Assembly (NCBI GenBank): GCA_039602395.1
Contig: JBCNJP010000019.1
Span: forward strand, 8,882,997-8,946,996
DNA length: 64,000 nt
Source of the DNA: Deinandra increscens subsp. villosa
Taxonomy: Eukaryota; Streptophyta; Magnoliopsida; Asterales; Asteraceae
Reading direction: 5' to 3'
The stretch's first letter is position 1. Every line of letters begins with the position of its first letter. The notes below the pieces were generated by a model. The model saw only the letters and a list, made by a program, of their open reading frames with translations. It was not told the origin of the DNA and did not search any database. The translations under genes were made by a program, and so were the position numbers. This document shows, piece after piece, positions 34,826 through 45,794 of the stretch.

Positions 34826-37800
34826 TATGTGTGTGTGTGTAGGAAATGGTTTGGTTTGCATGTTATGAACTTTGTGGTACTCTGAAACGTTTATGGGAAG
34901 TAGATGCTTTATTATATATTTGAATATTTATTGTCAGGTTGACTTAGAAAGCTTTTGGTTTTCATGTTCTAGAGTTTGCTATTAAATTAGTAAGTAATAT
35001 CGTCAAATTAATATAATGCTTTAACCAAATTGGTTAAACTTTTATTTCGAGCCCAACCATTTAATGGGTTATGGCGTTCACTACGAATAGCCTAATGAAG
35101 ACTCCTGATCATACCCTTCACAGAAATAAACTATCTCACTTCTCGATCTCTAAGTATTTTTATCTAAAAAGGAACCCTATTGCACCACCCACAAAATCAT
35201 ACATTCATACGTCAAAACTCTGGTATGAAAGTTCTTTTTGAACGAAAGTTGAAACTCTAGTATGAAAGTTGAAAGATGGAATAGATGAATATTAGAGATT
35301 ATTTCATTATTTTTAATGTGTCATAAACGAACCAGCCATTCAGACATTCAGTGACCCGTAATGGAATCATTCAGCAATAATTTCCGTTATGCTCGTTCAT
35401 TTAATAAATAAACGAATATAAAGAAAAACAGTTTTCGTTCCATTTGTGTTCTTCAACGTTAAATAATGTGTTCATTTATGTTCGTAAGTTTGATTGTTCA
35501 CGTTAGCGTGTGATGTTCATTCATTACATGTTTACCCTAGAATTGTATTCATTATATCCCTATAATACAAAAAAATAACATTGAATATTCTTGCAGTTAA
35601 AAAGGTGTGCGAGGAAGACTAGCTTACCATATATACAATTTCATGCAATTACACAACTGACAACTCCTAATCGAGAATGCCAATTACTCTATTATGATGC
35701 ATTTCATAAAAAACAAAAACACATGGATGCCATTAAAATCCATGGCAAACCCAGAGAGTATGTTCATCAGGATTGTTTTTTTTTTCGGGTCAGATCACAT
35801 AAATAAACACAAAACATACAGTTGCAACGAGTAGTACTAAGGACTACAGTAAGTTTTTCATATATAATCACGACCATGAAAATTTTATACCAATAGTTAC
35901 TATTTAATAAGAATAACAAAATTACTTATTTGAATTCGATACTGATTTTTCCCCCTTTTTTTCTAATACATGTATAAATTATTTTTGCTAAGCAAGTTTA
36001 AAATTCTCAAAGGTAATGTCAGACACTCAAAATAGTAGGTTTCGCCCCTGATTAAAATAGATTATTCAGTGGTACACAAAACAGTTAAATCCCTATCGAA
36101 ATTCAGAAATCAACAATAGGCAATAACAAAGTACAAGAAATTAAGTGAAGATCTCAGTTTTAGAATTTTGTAAATAAGAAATTAGAATCAGAAAGTATGA
36201 AAGTGGTTCTAAGAAATTCGAATCAGAATCAACCGATTTATAACCAACTTATCAGGCAATTATATGCAGACACTAGAATCAGAATCAACCAATGAACCGA
36301 TTTCTGAGAAATTAGTATCTTACTTGGTTTGAAAGTGATCTGAGAAATTAGAATCAAATGATCGTCGCTTTATCTACCATTCGTGCATCCATAATCGATG
36401 ATCGTCAATCGTTCGTCGATTAACTTACCAAGACCTCGTCCTCTACATCCTTGCTTTCTTTTTTTTGAGCGATGAGCCCAACAGCAGATATAAATGTTAC
36501 ATAAGCCCATATTGTTTTTATAAAATGAGAGCTAACTTGTTGGGCTCCAACCCTAAGCCCTTTGCTTTACTTTTTGGTTCATTGGGTCGGTCTTTAAGAC
36601 CACCACATCCGTGATTCCCACGATTCAATCTTTCATTATAAAATACTTCTCTTTTTTCCACCTACACAATCTAAAATAACTCATTTTCACAATTCATCCT
36701 CAAAGGCGTAGCTTTTCACGGGCCCATCCGATTTTTCAATTCGTAGTGTAATTTTATACCTAGTTCGGCCTCATCCTTTTTGGTCCTTTGACTTTCGGCG
36801 TCAACTGAATTTCGGCCAAGCTTCGCCACTGTTCATCTTAATCTAACCTTTTATTATATCAATATAATTTATAGTTGCTTTTAATATATTAAATAATTTA
36901 TTTTTTTGAAATAAACGAATTAGTTATTTGAGGTTTGGAAATAAAATAAAATAAAAATTTAAAAAAATAGGTTTTTGGGATAACTTTTATAAAAGAATCT
37001 AACAAACCTAGAGTATATGACATGTGACAAATAAGATAAATGATTAATTTTCTATATTTATTTAATATTAAAAACATGTTTTTTTTAAACATCTTAGTTT
37101 TTAATAAATTTTATAAGTAGAAGTTCACATACACAAAAAAAATATATATTAAACAAGATGTGTGTTTAAATATTTTTTAAAAGGTAATATTACAACTTAT
37201 TTAAGAAAAAATGGCATTAAAGATTAAGTTTTTATCAAGATTGAAGAAGTTATGGTGTATCAAAGATTGGGGTTGAATAGTTCTTCATGAAGCTTCAACA
37301 ATTGTGGATTAACTAATTCTCAATGGTTTTTTAATGATTCTTGTTGCTATAGATTCGGCTTTTCATCACGATTTCATAGCGATTAAATTTTCATCAAGAT
37401 TTGAAGAAATTATGGTGAATCAAAGATTGAGGTTGAAATAAAATGAATCAAAAGAAAAAAAATATATACAACTGAGCTGCCACGTAAGAAAAAATTTAAC
37501 AGTGTTAATTTTTTAATGACGAAACCAATATTAATAAATAGGTGAAATTTTTAACAATTAAGAATGCTTATTAAAAATAGATTATTACCGGACAACCTAA
37601 AAAAAGTGAATTATTTTAATCCGTTTCTCACTTTAATTTAACAAGAGACTTGAGCCTTCAATGTCATGTGTAGGGAACATTTTAAAAGACATCGTATTTA
37701 TCATTGGACTGGAAAACCATTACTCATTAGTTTCGATAATAGAGTATTAATTGTTTTTGTTTTTTGTATTTATTATATATATATTAATTAAAAAAATTGG

Positions 37801-37849
37801 TGGTTCAAGATAACGTATTATTTTAATTATTTTATTATTTGTTTAAAAG
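34826..37849. other. Downstream intergenic DNA
   Basis: After the GIF1 3' UTR there is no further gene that I can support. Around 35300-35560, repeats such as GTTCATTTAT/CGTTCATT resemble hAT-type subterminal arrays, but ends were not found. The interval 36700-36840 is a GC-richer relic. Short frames (for example 35591-35806) lack motifs. Confidence 0.45.
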
Positions 37850-38008
37850 TGGTGCATTTCATCGAATGGTATCCCGGAAGCCTCCTTTATGGAAGGTCAC
37901 TGGTTCGAGACTGATGTTCGCACTGAATTACCCGATTGCTTGGGGTTTCCTCTGATGGTGTAATGAAGGTTCGAGTCCTGATAAATGAAAAAACACAATA
38001 ATAAATGA
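37850..38008 (+). mobile_element. SINE-like retroposon
   Basis: The tRNA-like head has an A-box-like ATCGAATGGTATCCCGG, and the B-box match GGTTCGAGACT is at about 37902. The unit contains a second GGTTCGAGTCC near 37965 and ends in A-rich sequence. Borders are uncertain. Confidence 0.45.
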
Positions 38009-38699
38009 CCGCCTGATAAAATCTGGACCTAAAATTAGCCTTAAAAAAACCTAAAAGTGGTGAGAGTGTATTAATTTCTTGTGTTAATTTTAGCTTGTCT
38101 AAAATTATAGTTTGTTTGAATGGCCGTTTAGTAATACTACTAGGATTTAGAATTTTGGATCGAAACCGCTACAAATGACGAGCTTAAAATACAAACTTTA
38201 TACAATTAGATAGATTTGCGAATATTCAAGTAAAAATGTATTTTTATTTACAAAATGTATTAAAAAAAAAACTAATACATTTGTTGATTAAAATCCAAAA
38301 GAACATGGAGTTTATCCCGCATAGATGTGAAATGATCGGTTCCTTCTTGCGTAATAACTTCATACTTTGTATCAAAAACGCACTTTATATTATAACTTTT
38401 CCAAGAAAACTGTAGTCTTGTGCGATCATATAACAAAATCATGAAATTAAGTCTATTGTTTTTCATCTTTCATTAGAGTATTTCTTTGATTAAGTATATT
38501 TGTGATTGATCTCACAACAATCATCTAGACTTCATTCGAAGAGAAGATAATATTTATATATAACAACAATGAGGACAAAGAGGAGATCTTTAAACCTCAT
38601 GATAATGCCAATATAATCATACAACTTGTTGGTTGTGATCACTATTGGGATCACAATCACACCCGTGAGTTATTCGGACCTATCCTCTTCAGACCTTAC
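38009..38699. other. Intergenic DNA and 3' flank of the VQ gene
   Basis: A 64-codon minus-strand frame at 38272-38466 has no recognisable motif. Otherwise AT-rich, likely including the 3' UTR of the VQ gene. Confidence 0.4.
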
Positions 38700-39071
38700 C
38701 TATTGATTCCGATTCCACTCGGCTATCTCCTCCCACGAGTATCCATCAATCCCATCTTGTTGAATGTTCATGTTTGTAGACCCGTAATTCGCAACGAACT
38801 CGGTGGCTTCGGTAGTAGTTTTGTAACTTGTGTTGGCGGCGGTGGTGGTGGTGGCGGCGGGGTTGGTGGTGCGACTCGAATACATATTGTTATAGGCCGT
38901 TTCGTTGGGAGATTGGCCGGTATAATGTTGAACAATCTGCTTGAACTGAGAAGGGTTCTTGGCCTCCATCATCACCGGGCTCGAAATGTACTTCACCTTT
39001 ACGCTTTTTTCATCAGCTTCTTGTGTTTGATTCTTGTCACCTGCAGCTCTACCGCCTTTGTTTCTGTTCAT
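38700..39071 (-). CDS. VQ-motif protein (SIB/VQ1-VQ10-like)
   Basis: An intronless 123-residue protein. The VQ motif F-K-Q-I-V-Q-H-Y-T-G at residues 43-52 fits FxxxVQxxTG exactly. It is preceded by VKVKYISSPV, the arrangement seen in sigma-factor-binding-like and VQ1/VQ10-type proteins. The N-terminus is basic and polar without an obvious transit peptide. The middle holds a low-complexity Thr/Ala/Asn stretch (about 68-90), and the tail ends SWEEIAEWNRNQ. VQ proteins are plant transcription co-factors that bind WRKY factors (groups I and IIc) through the VQ motif in stress and defence responses. A TATA box lies 90 nt upstream. The size is normal for a short VQ protein. The exact subfamily is not assigned. 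Confidence 0.85.
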   Translation of the reverse strand: MNRNKGGRAAGDKNQTQEADEKSVKVKYISSPVMMEAKNPSQFKQIVQHYTGQSPNETAYNNMYSSRTTNPAATTTTAANTSYKTTTEATEFVANYGSTNMNIQQDGIDGYSWEEIAEWNRNQ

Positions 39072-39160
39072 TTTGTTCTGTTCTTTTTGCTAAGTGGAAA
39101 AACAAGTAGATCAAAGATTGTTGGAGGGAGTAGTTGCTAATTGCTCACAGAACCGTAGGC

Positions 39161-39170
39161 ATATAAATAC
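39161..39170 (-). promoter_or_regulatory. TATA box of the VQ gene
   Basis: On the minus strand GTATTTATAT lies about 90 nt before the ATG, which implies a leader of roughly 60 nt. Confidence 0.65.
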
Positions 39171-39351
39171 ATGTGTTTGGTGCCAAATAGTACGACTTTT
39201 ATTGATTGTTTCCCTTAGGGGTAAATAAAAACTTAAAAAGCAGTGAGATAGGAATTGTACGTGTATATATGCGTAGGGTACAAGTGAGTACTGCGTGAAG
39301 TTTGGGTTCATTGAATGGTTTAGAAGATAGAAAATGGAATTTTGTTGATTT

Positions 39352-39362
39352 TTGACTTGACA
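39352..39362. promoter_or_regulatory. Overlapping W-box-like TTGAC motifs
   Basis: TTGACTTGACA contains two TTGAC cores 5 nt apart, about 280 nt upstream of the VQ start codon. WRKY factors bind TTGAC[CT]. The first core is a full match and the second (TTGACA) is not. Functional use is an inference from VQ-WRKY biology. Confidence 0.4.
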
Positions 39363-39815
39363 GATGTAGCTTCGTGGATGCAACTGTAAAATTGACGGTT
39401 ATGAAAGATAAGTGGAGACTATGATTTTAGAACCAGATACGATAAAAGCATCGGAAAATACGGCGAAGTTGGAGATTTGGGTGTCATGAGGCTCCAATCA
39501 CAAGCTTAAAGTCTATGTAAGAAGCCTTTACGAAGGTGGGTAATCTGGCGGCTCATAGGTATTTCTAACTTCAATTATTTTACGTTTATTTTATTTTGTA
39601 CACTTCATTTTCTTCACTTAACTAGGACATTATTTAGCTATCAATATGGTTACGTAACTAAATCAACCATGATTTGTTTTTAGCTAGTCGTTATAGATCC
39701 AATCATGTGTCTGATGTTCATATAGTTTTGGTTTATAAACGAATTTTAGAATCGATTACATATGTCTGGGAGAAGAAGTGATCCAGACATCCATCTGGCT
39801 TATTTAGAATACTAA

Positions 39816-40152
39816 GGGCGCGTTTGGTTGTGGAAAACATGGGGTGTTTTCCATTTCTGTTTTCTAAGAAAACATGGAAAACAGAAAACGCGTTCTAGTG
39901 ATAGTTTTCTGAAAAAAAATTCCTAGAAAACAGAAAATACAGTTTTCCATTCTTTTAACTAAATTTGGAAAATAGTTTTGCATTGTTTTCCAATTTCCGT
40001 TTTCTATTTTCCAGAAAATGGAAAACACATCTTTTGGTTAGATCGCGTTTTCAAAATTTTCCAAGTGTTTTCTAGAAATGGAAAACCCATTTCATTTTCT
40101 AGAAAACTGAAAATGGAAAACTGGAAAACGTTTTCCACAACCAAACGCAACC
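39816..40152. mobile_element. Foldback Tourist-like MITE
   Basis: A 337-bp element flanked by TAA on both sides (39813-39815 and 40153-40155). The inverted ends share GCGTTTGGTTGTGGAAAAC. The interior is made almost entirely of GGAAAAC/GTTTTCC and AGAAAAC/GTTTTCT motifs in both orientations, so the whole element can fold into a near-continuous hairpin. No coding region. Confidence 0.8.
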
Positions 40153-40465
40153 TAATTAACACATGTTACCTGTTCGGATAACAACGCAACCCACATGTCC
40201 GAACCAGAAAAGACTCTCTCACAAAGCATGGTTTGGACAACAGCATAACACATGTCTCGTACAGACAAGTCCGGCTCGGAATACTACATTCCGAACCTGA
40301 CACACATTTAATGCCAATTACTAAGTGGCGTTAACCGATATAGATATCTACGTCGTCCCGCTAAGGTGCCTACATATTACCAAATCAAATAAATCATTAA
40401 TGACGCTTTAAGACAAAATGTTAAGTATTATAAATACACCAAACAAACTAACTACGGAGTCATTA
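40153..40465. other. Eroded repeat DNA
   Basis: GC-richer than its surroundings, with repeated CCGAACC/TCCGGCTCGGA motifs suggesting an old LTR, but no borders or frame. Confidence 0.35.
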
Positions 40466-40481
40466 AGTTCATTCGTACTAC

Positions 40482-40630
40482 TTTTTTGTTTTGAACGGCA
40501 ACTTACACTACTTCTAAACTATCACATATATACTACAATTAAACTCTCGATGTCAAGATTTGAACCTTAAACCTCCAACTAAGAGCCAATAACCTCTAGT
40601 AAGTACCAAGTGAGCTAGTCCCACATTGGC
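40482..40630 (-). mobile_element. tRNA-derived SINE with LINE-like tail
   Basis: On the minus strand a 149-bp unit carries A box TAGCTCACTTGG and B box GGTTCAAATCT. It ends GCCGTTCAAAACAAAAAA, the same GCCGTTCAAA as the tail of the LINE at 59974-59983. It is flanked by a 16-bp target duplication with 14 matches (AGTTCATTCGTACTAC at 40466-40481; AGTTCCTTCGTACCAC at 40631-40646). Confidence 0.75.
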
Positions 40631-40646
40631 AGTTCCTTCGTACCAC

Positions 40647-41659
40647 TAACTAGTTCATCCACAAATACTTAGTTTCACGACTGAGCTTCGTCGCAGTACA
40701 CACACTGTCCTTATACGAGTCTAACGACGCTTTTAGTGTTTCAGGTCCACGATATTCAAGCGAAGAACTTACCAAGTACCCGGTTCAGACAACGTGTAGT
40801 CGAGCTATATGTTGTTCAGTCCGTCCTTGGTCCAACCGATCTGACGAGCCGGGATACTCCGATTCTACAAGAACAGAACGACTGAAAGTTGTTAACACGA
40901 ATAGATATCTTGATAGATATCTTGGGTCAAACTTGTGTGTAGGTTTGATGATGAGAATTGTATAGAGTAATTAGAAATTGTTTTGCGTTAATCATATGTG
41001 GGTTAGCGTATGTTAGAGTTATTATTATTATTTTTTTAACGGCAATGCATTAAAACACCAACCACTAGCAAGATGCTAAAGGCGGAAATGAAACCAAATT
41101 ACATTAAGAAAGAAAAGTAAATCCGGGCGTTCCAATTTATTACCCGGTTCTTACAACGGCTTACATGTCACTGAAAACTCCAATATCTTATGTTACTAGT
41201 TTATTTTTGACCTTTTTATAAGCGACACCTAGAATTATTCTAGGATTTACCACCAAGCTCTAATCCCTCGCCCTAGTATATTAGGCATGTTTCATTAAGA
41301 GACCGTTTATTAACTTCTTATGCAGTCTAGTAAAGTCTGACTACTGACTCGGTCAGTGGTCAGTGTGTTTGTTTGACTACAAAGACCTGCTTACCGAGTA
41401 AGCACATTCTTACCCATGCCTTTAAACCCATTTACCGAGTAATAAAAAAGTACCCTCCTTACCGAATAAGTTAAGAGGCTTGGAGCAAACAGATGTTAGA
41501 TTTGAGAAAATTTTATTCAAGTTTTGCACATATTGATCATATAAGGTCACGAGCATCCCAATTTGTTGATTGTGGTGGTTAAGCAGAAAAATTCTAGAAT
41601 TATTATCCTAATTAATTAAAAAGCAAATGATGAGGAAATTCATGTCCGGTGTTTGAATT
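40647..41659. other. Intergenic DNA with an old retroposon tail
   Basis: No gene. Near 41030-41170 the minus strand reads GCATCTTGCTAGTGG and ends AATGCATTGCCGTTAAAAAA, resembling the 3' tail of the copy at 62838-63105. This is a probable LINE/SINE 3' fragment. Confidence 0.4.
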
Positions 41660-42145
41660 ATGTTTGATAAGTTTGACATCATCTACCCATATTTGAATGA
41701 ACTTTTCACGAATCAATTAAAAACAAATGACTTTTTTATAAATAATAAAATTAAGTTAAATGAATTTTGGGTTTCCTTTAATGTATTTTTATTATTTTAC
41801 CATTGCATCAACGGTTACGTTCAGGTTTTAACTTCTTTTGTTGTTGACGTATTTATTCGTTCAATCTCTAATCACAGAGAATTTTTATGGTGGTTTTTTA
41901 AGGTTTTCTTTCTATTTATGTTGTTTATATCTTTGTATCCGTGTATCCATATCAGTTTCAATTTTTGTGTAGGTTCGTTTGGAAATCGGTTCGTCCCAGA
42001 TGCGAAGCAAGAGTGTTTTGATTATCCATATGATGCAGGTTTATGTGTTAAAAAAGACATAACGGTTCCGAACGTCCCTTCTGGTTGTTGTTCAAAGAAA
42101 AAGTTAATCAAGACAACACTTTCTACGATGACATCACTAATGTAA
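41660..42145 (+). CDS. Unrecognised 161-codon open frame
   Basis: Hydrophobic, Phe-rich N-terminal two thirds (AT-rich DNA, possibly chance membrane-like segments), then a cysteine-containing tail GNRFVPDAKQECFDYPYDAG with further C residues. A splice-acceptor-like TTTTTGTGTAG precedes the tail, so only the last 60 or so codons might be a real exon. I do not recognise it and regard a real gene as unlikely. Confidence 0.15.
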   Translation: MFDKFDIIYPYLNELFTNQLKTNDFFINNKIKLNEFWVSFNVFLLFYHCINGYVQVLTSFVVDVFIRSISNHREFLWWFFKVFFLFMLFISLYPCIHISFNFCVGSFGNRFVPDAKQECFDYPYDAGLCVKKDITVPNVPSGCCSKKKLIKTTLSTMTSLM

Positions 42146-42865
42146 AAGCACTTCATTCTAGTCAAATTGGAGAATAAAAGTATGGGTGTGGTTATGAACA
42201 GGGTCAGCTCTCGTGTTTGTGAGATATAACAAATGTCTCATAATTCATAAACACTAAAAAGATATGAGACAAGGATGTTTAATAGAATATCTACTAGATT
42301 GCAGATTGTAAAAACACATAGCAAAAAGAAGTGATATAAATGTTGGGGAATTCGAGAAAATATCCAACACAATCTCTCTGAGTGGAGGGTATAAGGGCAT
42401 GAGGGTATACCCATGTGGTGTGGTGTTCTTTTTTGTTATTTTTTTAAACATTAAAATAGAAATACAACTATTTTTATTAAACAAATAAATAAGTCATGAA
42501 ATTTAAACATCGATTAATTTGTGTTCGTCTTCACAAAGGTGTTCAAAAGCATGTTAAAAAGTTCAATTATCTTTTATGATAATATAAGCGTATGAAAAAG
42601 CACTTACGAGACAAAAAATATTTTAAAAAATAGTCCGTTGTCGTTCAAACTTATGTCGTTGTGTTTAGAAAATATAAATATAGTAGACTTCGATTTTTTT
42701 TAAAACAAAGTTAATATACAAAAGTTATTTGAGAAAAAACCATATTTTAGCCTAAATAAATATTTAGAATTTAATATGTGTAATGAAGTGATGATGTGTC
42801 AATCGTTGGATGGAACAAGGCTACAACTTCACGGAGAATTTTCGGCGTGATTTCTCAGCGACTAA
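42146..42865. other. AT-rich intergenic DNA
   Basis: Nothing recognisable on either strand. Confidence 0.45.
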
Positions 42866-43301
42866 AGGCATGTTGTATACCATGGTGTTGTGGGTGGTGT
42901 TATCATGCCACGTGATAGCTGACTGGATAACACAATTTGATAATACCAGCAAGTGTGGTATACATAATGTGATGGTGTGGTGTGATGATGGGTTATCTTT
43001 TATTACTTTAAATAAAATAAAAATGTGTGTAATGTTTTGATTGGACCAACCCAAACATCTCCCTCCCTCCACGCCGTGTAAATCTTCACACCAATTCACC
43101 ACGCACTCCTCAACACCACTTGTGGTATACCATCACGCGTGAAGAGGATGCCACACAGGCAACACACCAAGCAAAACGGTTGTATACCCGCTGCTCTAAC
43201 AACCGCGCCAATGTTTCACGTGATGTTGGGATGGTTTTGGCGCTGTGAAAAGTTGCCAGCTAGACCACGCTGAGGTTACCACAAGAGTATACCGGATGCA
43301 C
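42866..43301. mobile_element. Harbinger-type MITE
   Basis: A 436-bp element flanked by TAA (42863-42865 and 43302-43304; CTAA in both). Inverted ends are imperfect: AGGCATGTTGTATACC at left and, read inverted, GTGCATCCGGTATACTC at right. The shared GTATAC block is the same as in the left end of the Harbinger element at 18495. Additional GGTATACC blocks lie inside. It contains no transposase and could have been mobilised by a Harbinger transposase. Confidence 0.65.
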
Positions 43302-43378
43302 TAATTAGAGTAACAAAAAAGATGATCCACAATCAATGTGCTTACAATAAGATTTCATAACAGTATATTTAAAAAAAG

Positions 43379-43958
43379 TAGAGGTGTCAATCGTGTCGGG
43401 TTGGCGGGTTAATTTCTCAGCTTTAATCTTACCCATATAACTATTCGTGTTGTGCGTTGTGTCGACCCACTTAAATTCGTGTCGTGTTCAGGTCGTGTTT
43501 CAGGTCAGTCATTTTTATATTTATGTATAAATATGAGTAATATCTAATGACTTAAAACGATATAAACAATTCATTAATATACTCAAATGAAAAAATTTCT
43601 ATTTTATAATTTGTGTTATTTTTTGTTTCTTAATTTCTCTCATAGTCTCAATTCTAGTTAATTTTTAATAAACTTAGGTTTATAGATTTAACTCGATATA
43701 AAAAGAAACAAATAAAAGTATTAAGAATAAGTGCTTACAACTAATAAAATAAATTTGTTAAAAGTAAAAATTAATAAAAGAGGAAATTAAACGATTTTTA
43801 TATTTCAAAACCTTTAAACGTGTTGACAGATCGATCGACTCACTTATTTAACACGTTGGGTTTAGGTTGACTTGTTTAAGAAAACGGATCATAAGACTGA
43901 CCCAAAACCAGTACTTTCTCGTGTCGTGTTCGGGTCATGTCAGAAATTGTCACCCCTA
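43379..43958. mobile_element. Non-autonomous hAT element (older)
   Basis: A 580-bp segment with inverted ends TAGAGGTGTCAAT and, from the right, TAGGGGTGACAAT. Subterminal GTGTCG/CGACAC-type motifs resemble those of the hAT element at 28547. The 8-bp flanks are imperfect (AAAAAAAG against CATAAAAG), so it is older or slightly misplaced. Confidence 0.65.
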
Positions 43959-44017
43959 CATAAAAGTGTGCAAAAGTAGCATGGTCGACATAGTGATTTG
44001 ATTGTGCATTATCTTTA

Positions 44018-44214
44018 CACTACAAGAATATTGCCCTTTGGTCATGACCACAACGGTAACAACACATGTCGTTGGAAACCGAGAACTGATATAGGACTTT
44101 AAAAAAATTGACACCCTATGACGACTATTTGTCATTGTGATAGAGTAAGCGGAACAAAAAAAAAAGTTAGAACGCCATTATGAAAAGTAAGTTGCCACAA
44201 CATGTCATTACAAA
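44018..44214 (+). mobile_element. CACTA (EnSpm) terminal region
   Basis: Begins CACTACAAGAATATTGCC after a TTA trinucleotide. It is followed by GTCATGACC/CATGTCGTTGG-type subterminal motifs, as in plant CACTA elements. The opposite end (TTCTTGTAGTG) is not visible in this window, so the element is truncated, rearranged or much longer. Confidence 0.6.
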
Positions 44215-44319
44215 TTTCCTTATATATCATTTTCCATAAACTGTCAGTCTCACAATGAGACTATTCCTTTAGAGGCGTTTTTTTCTAATTCGTAGTTGTT
44301 GGAGGTGGGTGATGACACT
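44215..44319 (+). repeat. 105-bp direct repeat, copy A1
   Basis: Identical as far as I can read to 45602-45706. Starts TTTCCTTATATATCATTTTC and ends GGGTGATGACACT. Likely CACTA subterminal sequence. Confidence 0.9.
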
Positions 44320-45187
44320 CTTTAGCTCTCTCTACACGTGTTTCTGTTTCTCTCTCTATTACTTTTATAACATCATATCTCTTTGAATCTATGTTTCTCT
44401 CTCTCTCTCTCTTCTATCAGAAGAACATGGGTGTTTCTCTCTCTTGATTCACACCGAGATTCTCTTCGTTGTTCTCCGTCGTCGACATGCGTTGCTTCGG
44501 CGGCCACGTTCGGGGTCTATTTAAGCTACCTGAAACGAAATTTGTCCTTCGTTGTCGCTCCGGTTCCGGCGTCGGCAGGCCGCCGATGGCGGCTTACCCG
44601 CCGATCGTAGATGCGACTGGATGACTTCTGGCGCCGCCGTTCACGTTGTAGCGGCAGCCGTTAAGGCGTTGCTCCGTTTGGTGGTTTGTGTTTCGAGATG
44701 ATCTTACGAAATGACGATTTCGTGTTGGATCGATTTTGGGTTTAGGGTTTCCTGAAACCCAGATCTGAAGCGAAGCATTATGGTTATGTTGAAGCTACGA
44801 TGTTCTGAAAAGTCTCTTTTGTAGATCTGGAAAGTCTCTGCTCATGTTGAAGCTATGATGTTGTAGATCTGATCATTTAAAAGGTATGATTTTCTTGGTT
44901 GGTTTAAGATCTGAAAAGTTTGTTGCTGATCGAATAGATTTCTGACATTGTTGTTGGATTAATTTTCTGTTTTCTTTGGGTTCTGTTGGATCGATTTCCT
45001 CTTTGTTTATGGGTTTTCGAACGGTTGAGGTCGCAAAATACCCAATTTGTTTTTTGTGTTGTGGAATCGATTTCACGTTTGGGTTTGGTTACCTAACAAT
45101 TCCGGATTGTTGTCATTTTTAGTTTTTTGTTTTAGTTGTTGGGTCAGGTTTTTTTTTTGCTTCCATTGCGGTTATTTCTACTGATGA
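44320..45187 (+). other. Captured-looking leader sequence
   Basis: CT-rich tracts, then a GC-rich stretch (44460-44680) with short Arg/Ser/Ala-rich frames, then T-rich intron-like sequence. It looks like the 5' leader and first intron of a host gene carried inside a transposon. No continuous coding frame. Confidence 0.35.
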
Positions 45188-45592
45188 TTCGTTTACAGAA
45201 GTCATTGTTCAAACAATGATAAAATTGTTGGTGGTTCTTTGTATGCTGCTAATGATGAACCTTTTCATTTAACACTTTATGCCAATGATAGTATTCTTTT
45301 ACTTGATGAAAATGCTATTTGCCCCTAAAGATGACCCTGATTGTATTCGTTCAGTTTGGGAAAATGATCTCTTTTGATGCTAATATCAATATTTTCGAAG
45401 GCTGTGATGATTGACATCGTTGCCTTACCTTCTGTTTGGGTTTTGTTTTGTGTGTCAATGTGAAGGTGATAGATAGAACGACGTGTGGATTTTCTATCTA
45501 TCGCAACCATTGAACTGAACAACACCTTAAATGTGCTCTGAGCCTTAATGGCTATGATGATTGGTTGTCGACTGAGCCTTTTTTAAATATAT
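45188..45592 (+). repeat. About 410-bp direct repeat, copy B1
   Basis: Repeated at 45795-46212 with scattered substitutions and a missing dozen or so bases near 45255. Together with A1/A2 this gives the order A1, leader, B1, A2, B2. Confidence 0.9.
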
Positions 45593-45601
45593 TTAAATAT
45601 A

Positions 45602-45706
45602 TTTCCTTATATATCATTTTCCATAAACTGTCAGTCTCACAATGAGACTATTCCTTTAGAGGCGTTTTTTTCTAATTCGTAGTTGTTGGAGGTGGGTGAT
45701 GACACT
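45602..45706 (+). repeat. 105-bp direct repeat, copy A2
   Basis: The second copy of 44215-44319. It directly follows B1. Confidence 0.9.
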
Positions 45707-45794
45707 ATCTTAAAGGAGACATATACCAATCTATTGTTAAAACCCAGCTGCATTTTTTCAGTTCATTGAAATGGGTGGTGATGCGTGTTCTATG

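Noticed and set aside
38703..39140. 145-codon plus-strand open frame opposite the VQ gene
   Set aside because: It is the antisense shadow of the VQ coding sequence. Its Gly run comes from the Thr/Ala codons on the other strand, and it has no motif of its own.
41660..42145. Cys-rich tail considered as a secreted peptide gene
   Set aside because: There is no signal peptide at a credible start, and the upstream Phe-rich part reflects T-rich DNA. Kept only as a low-confidence frame.
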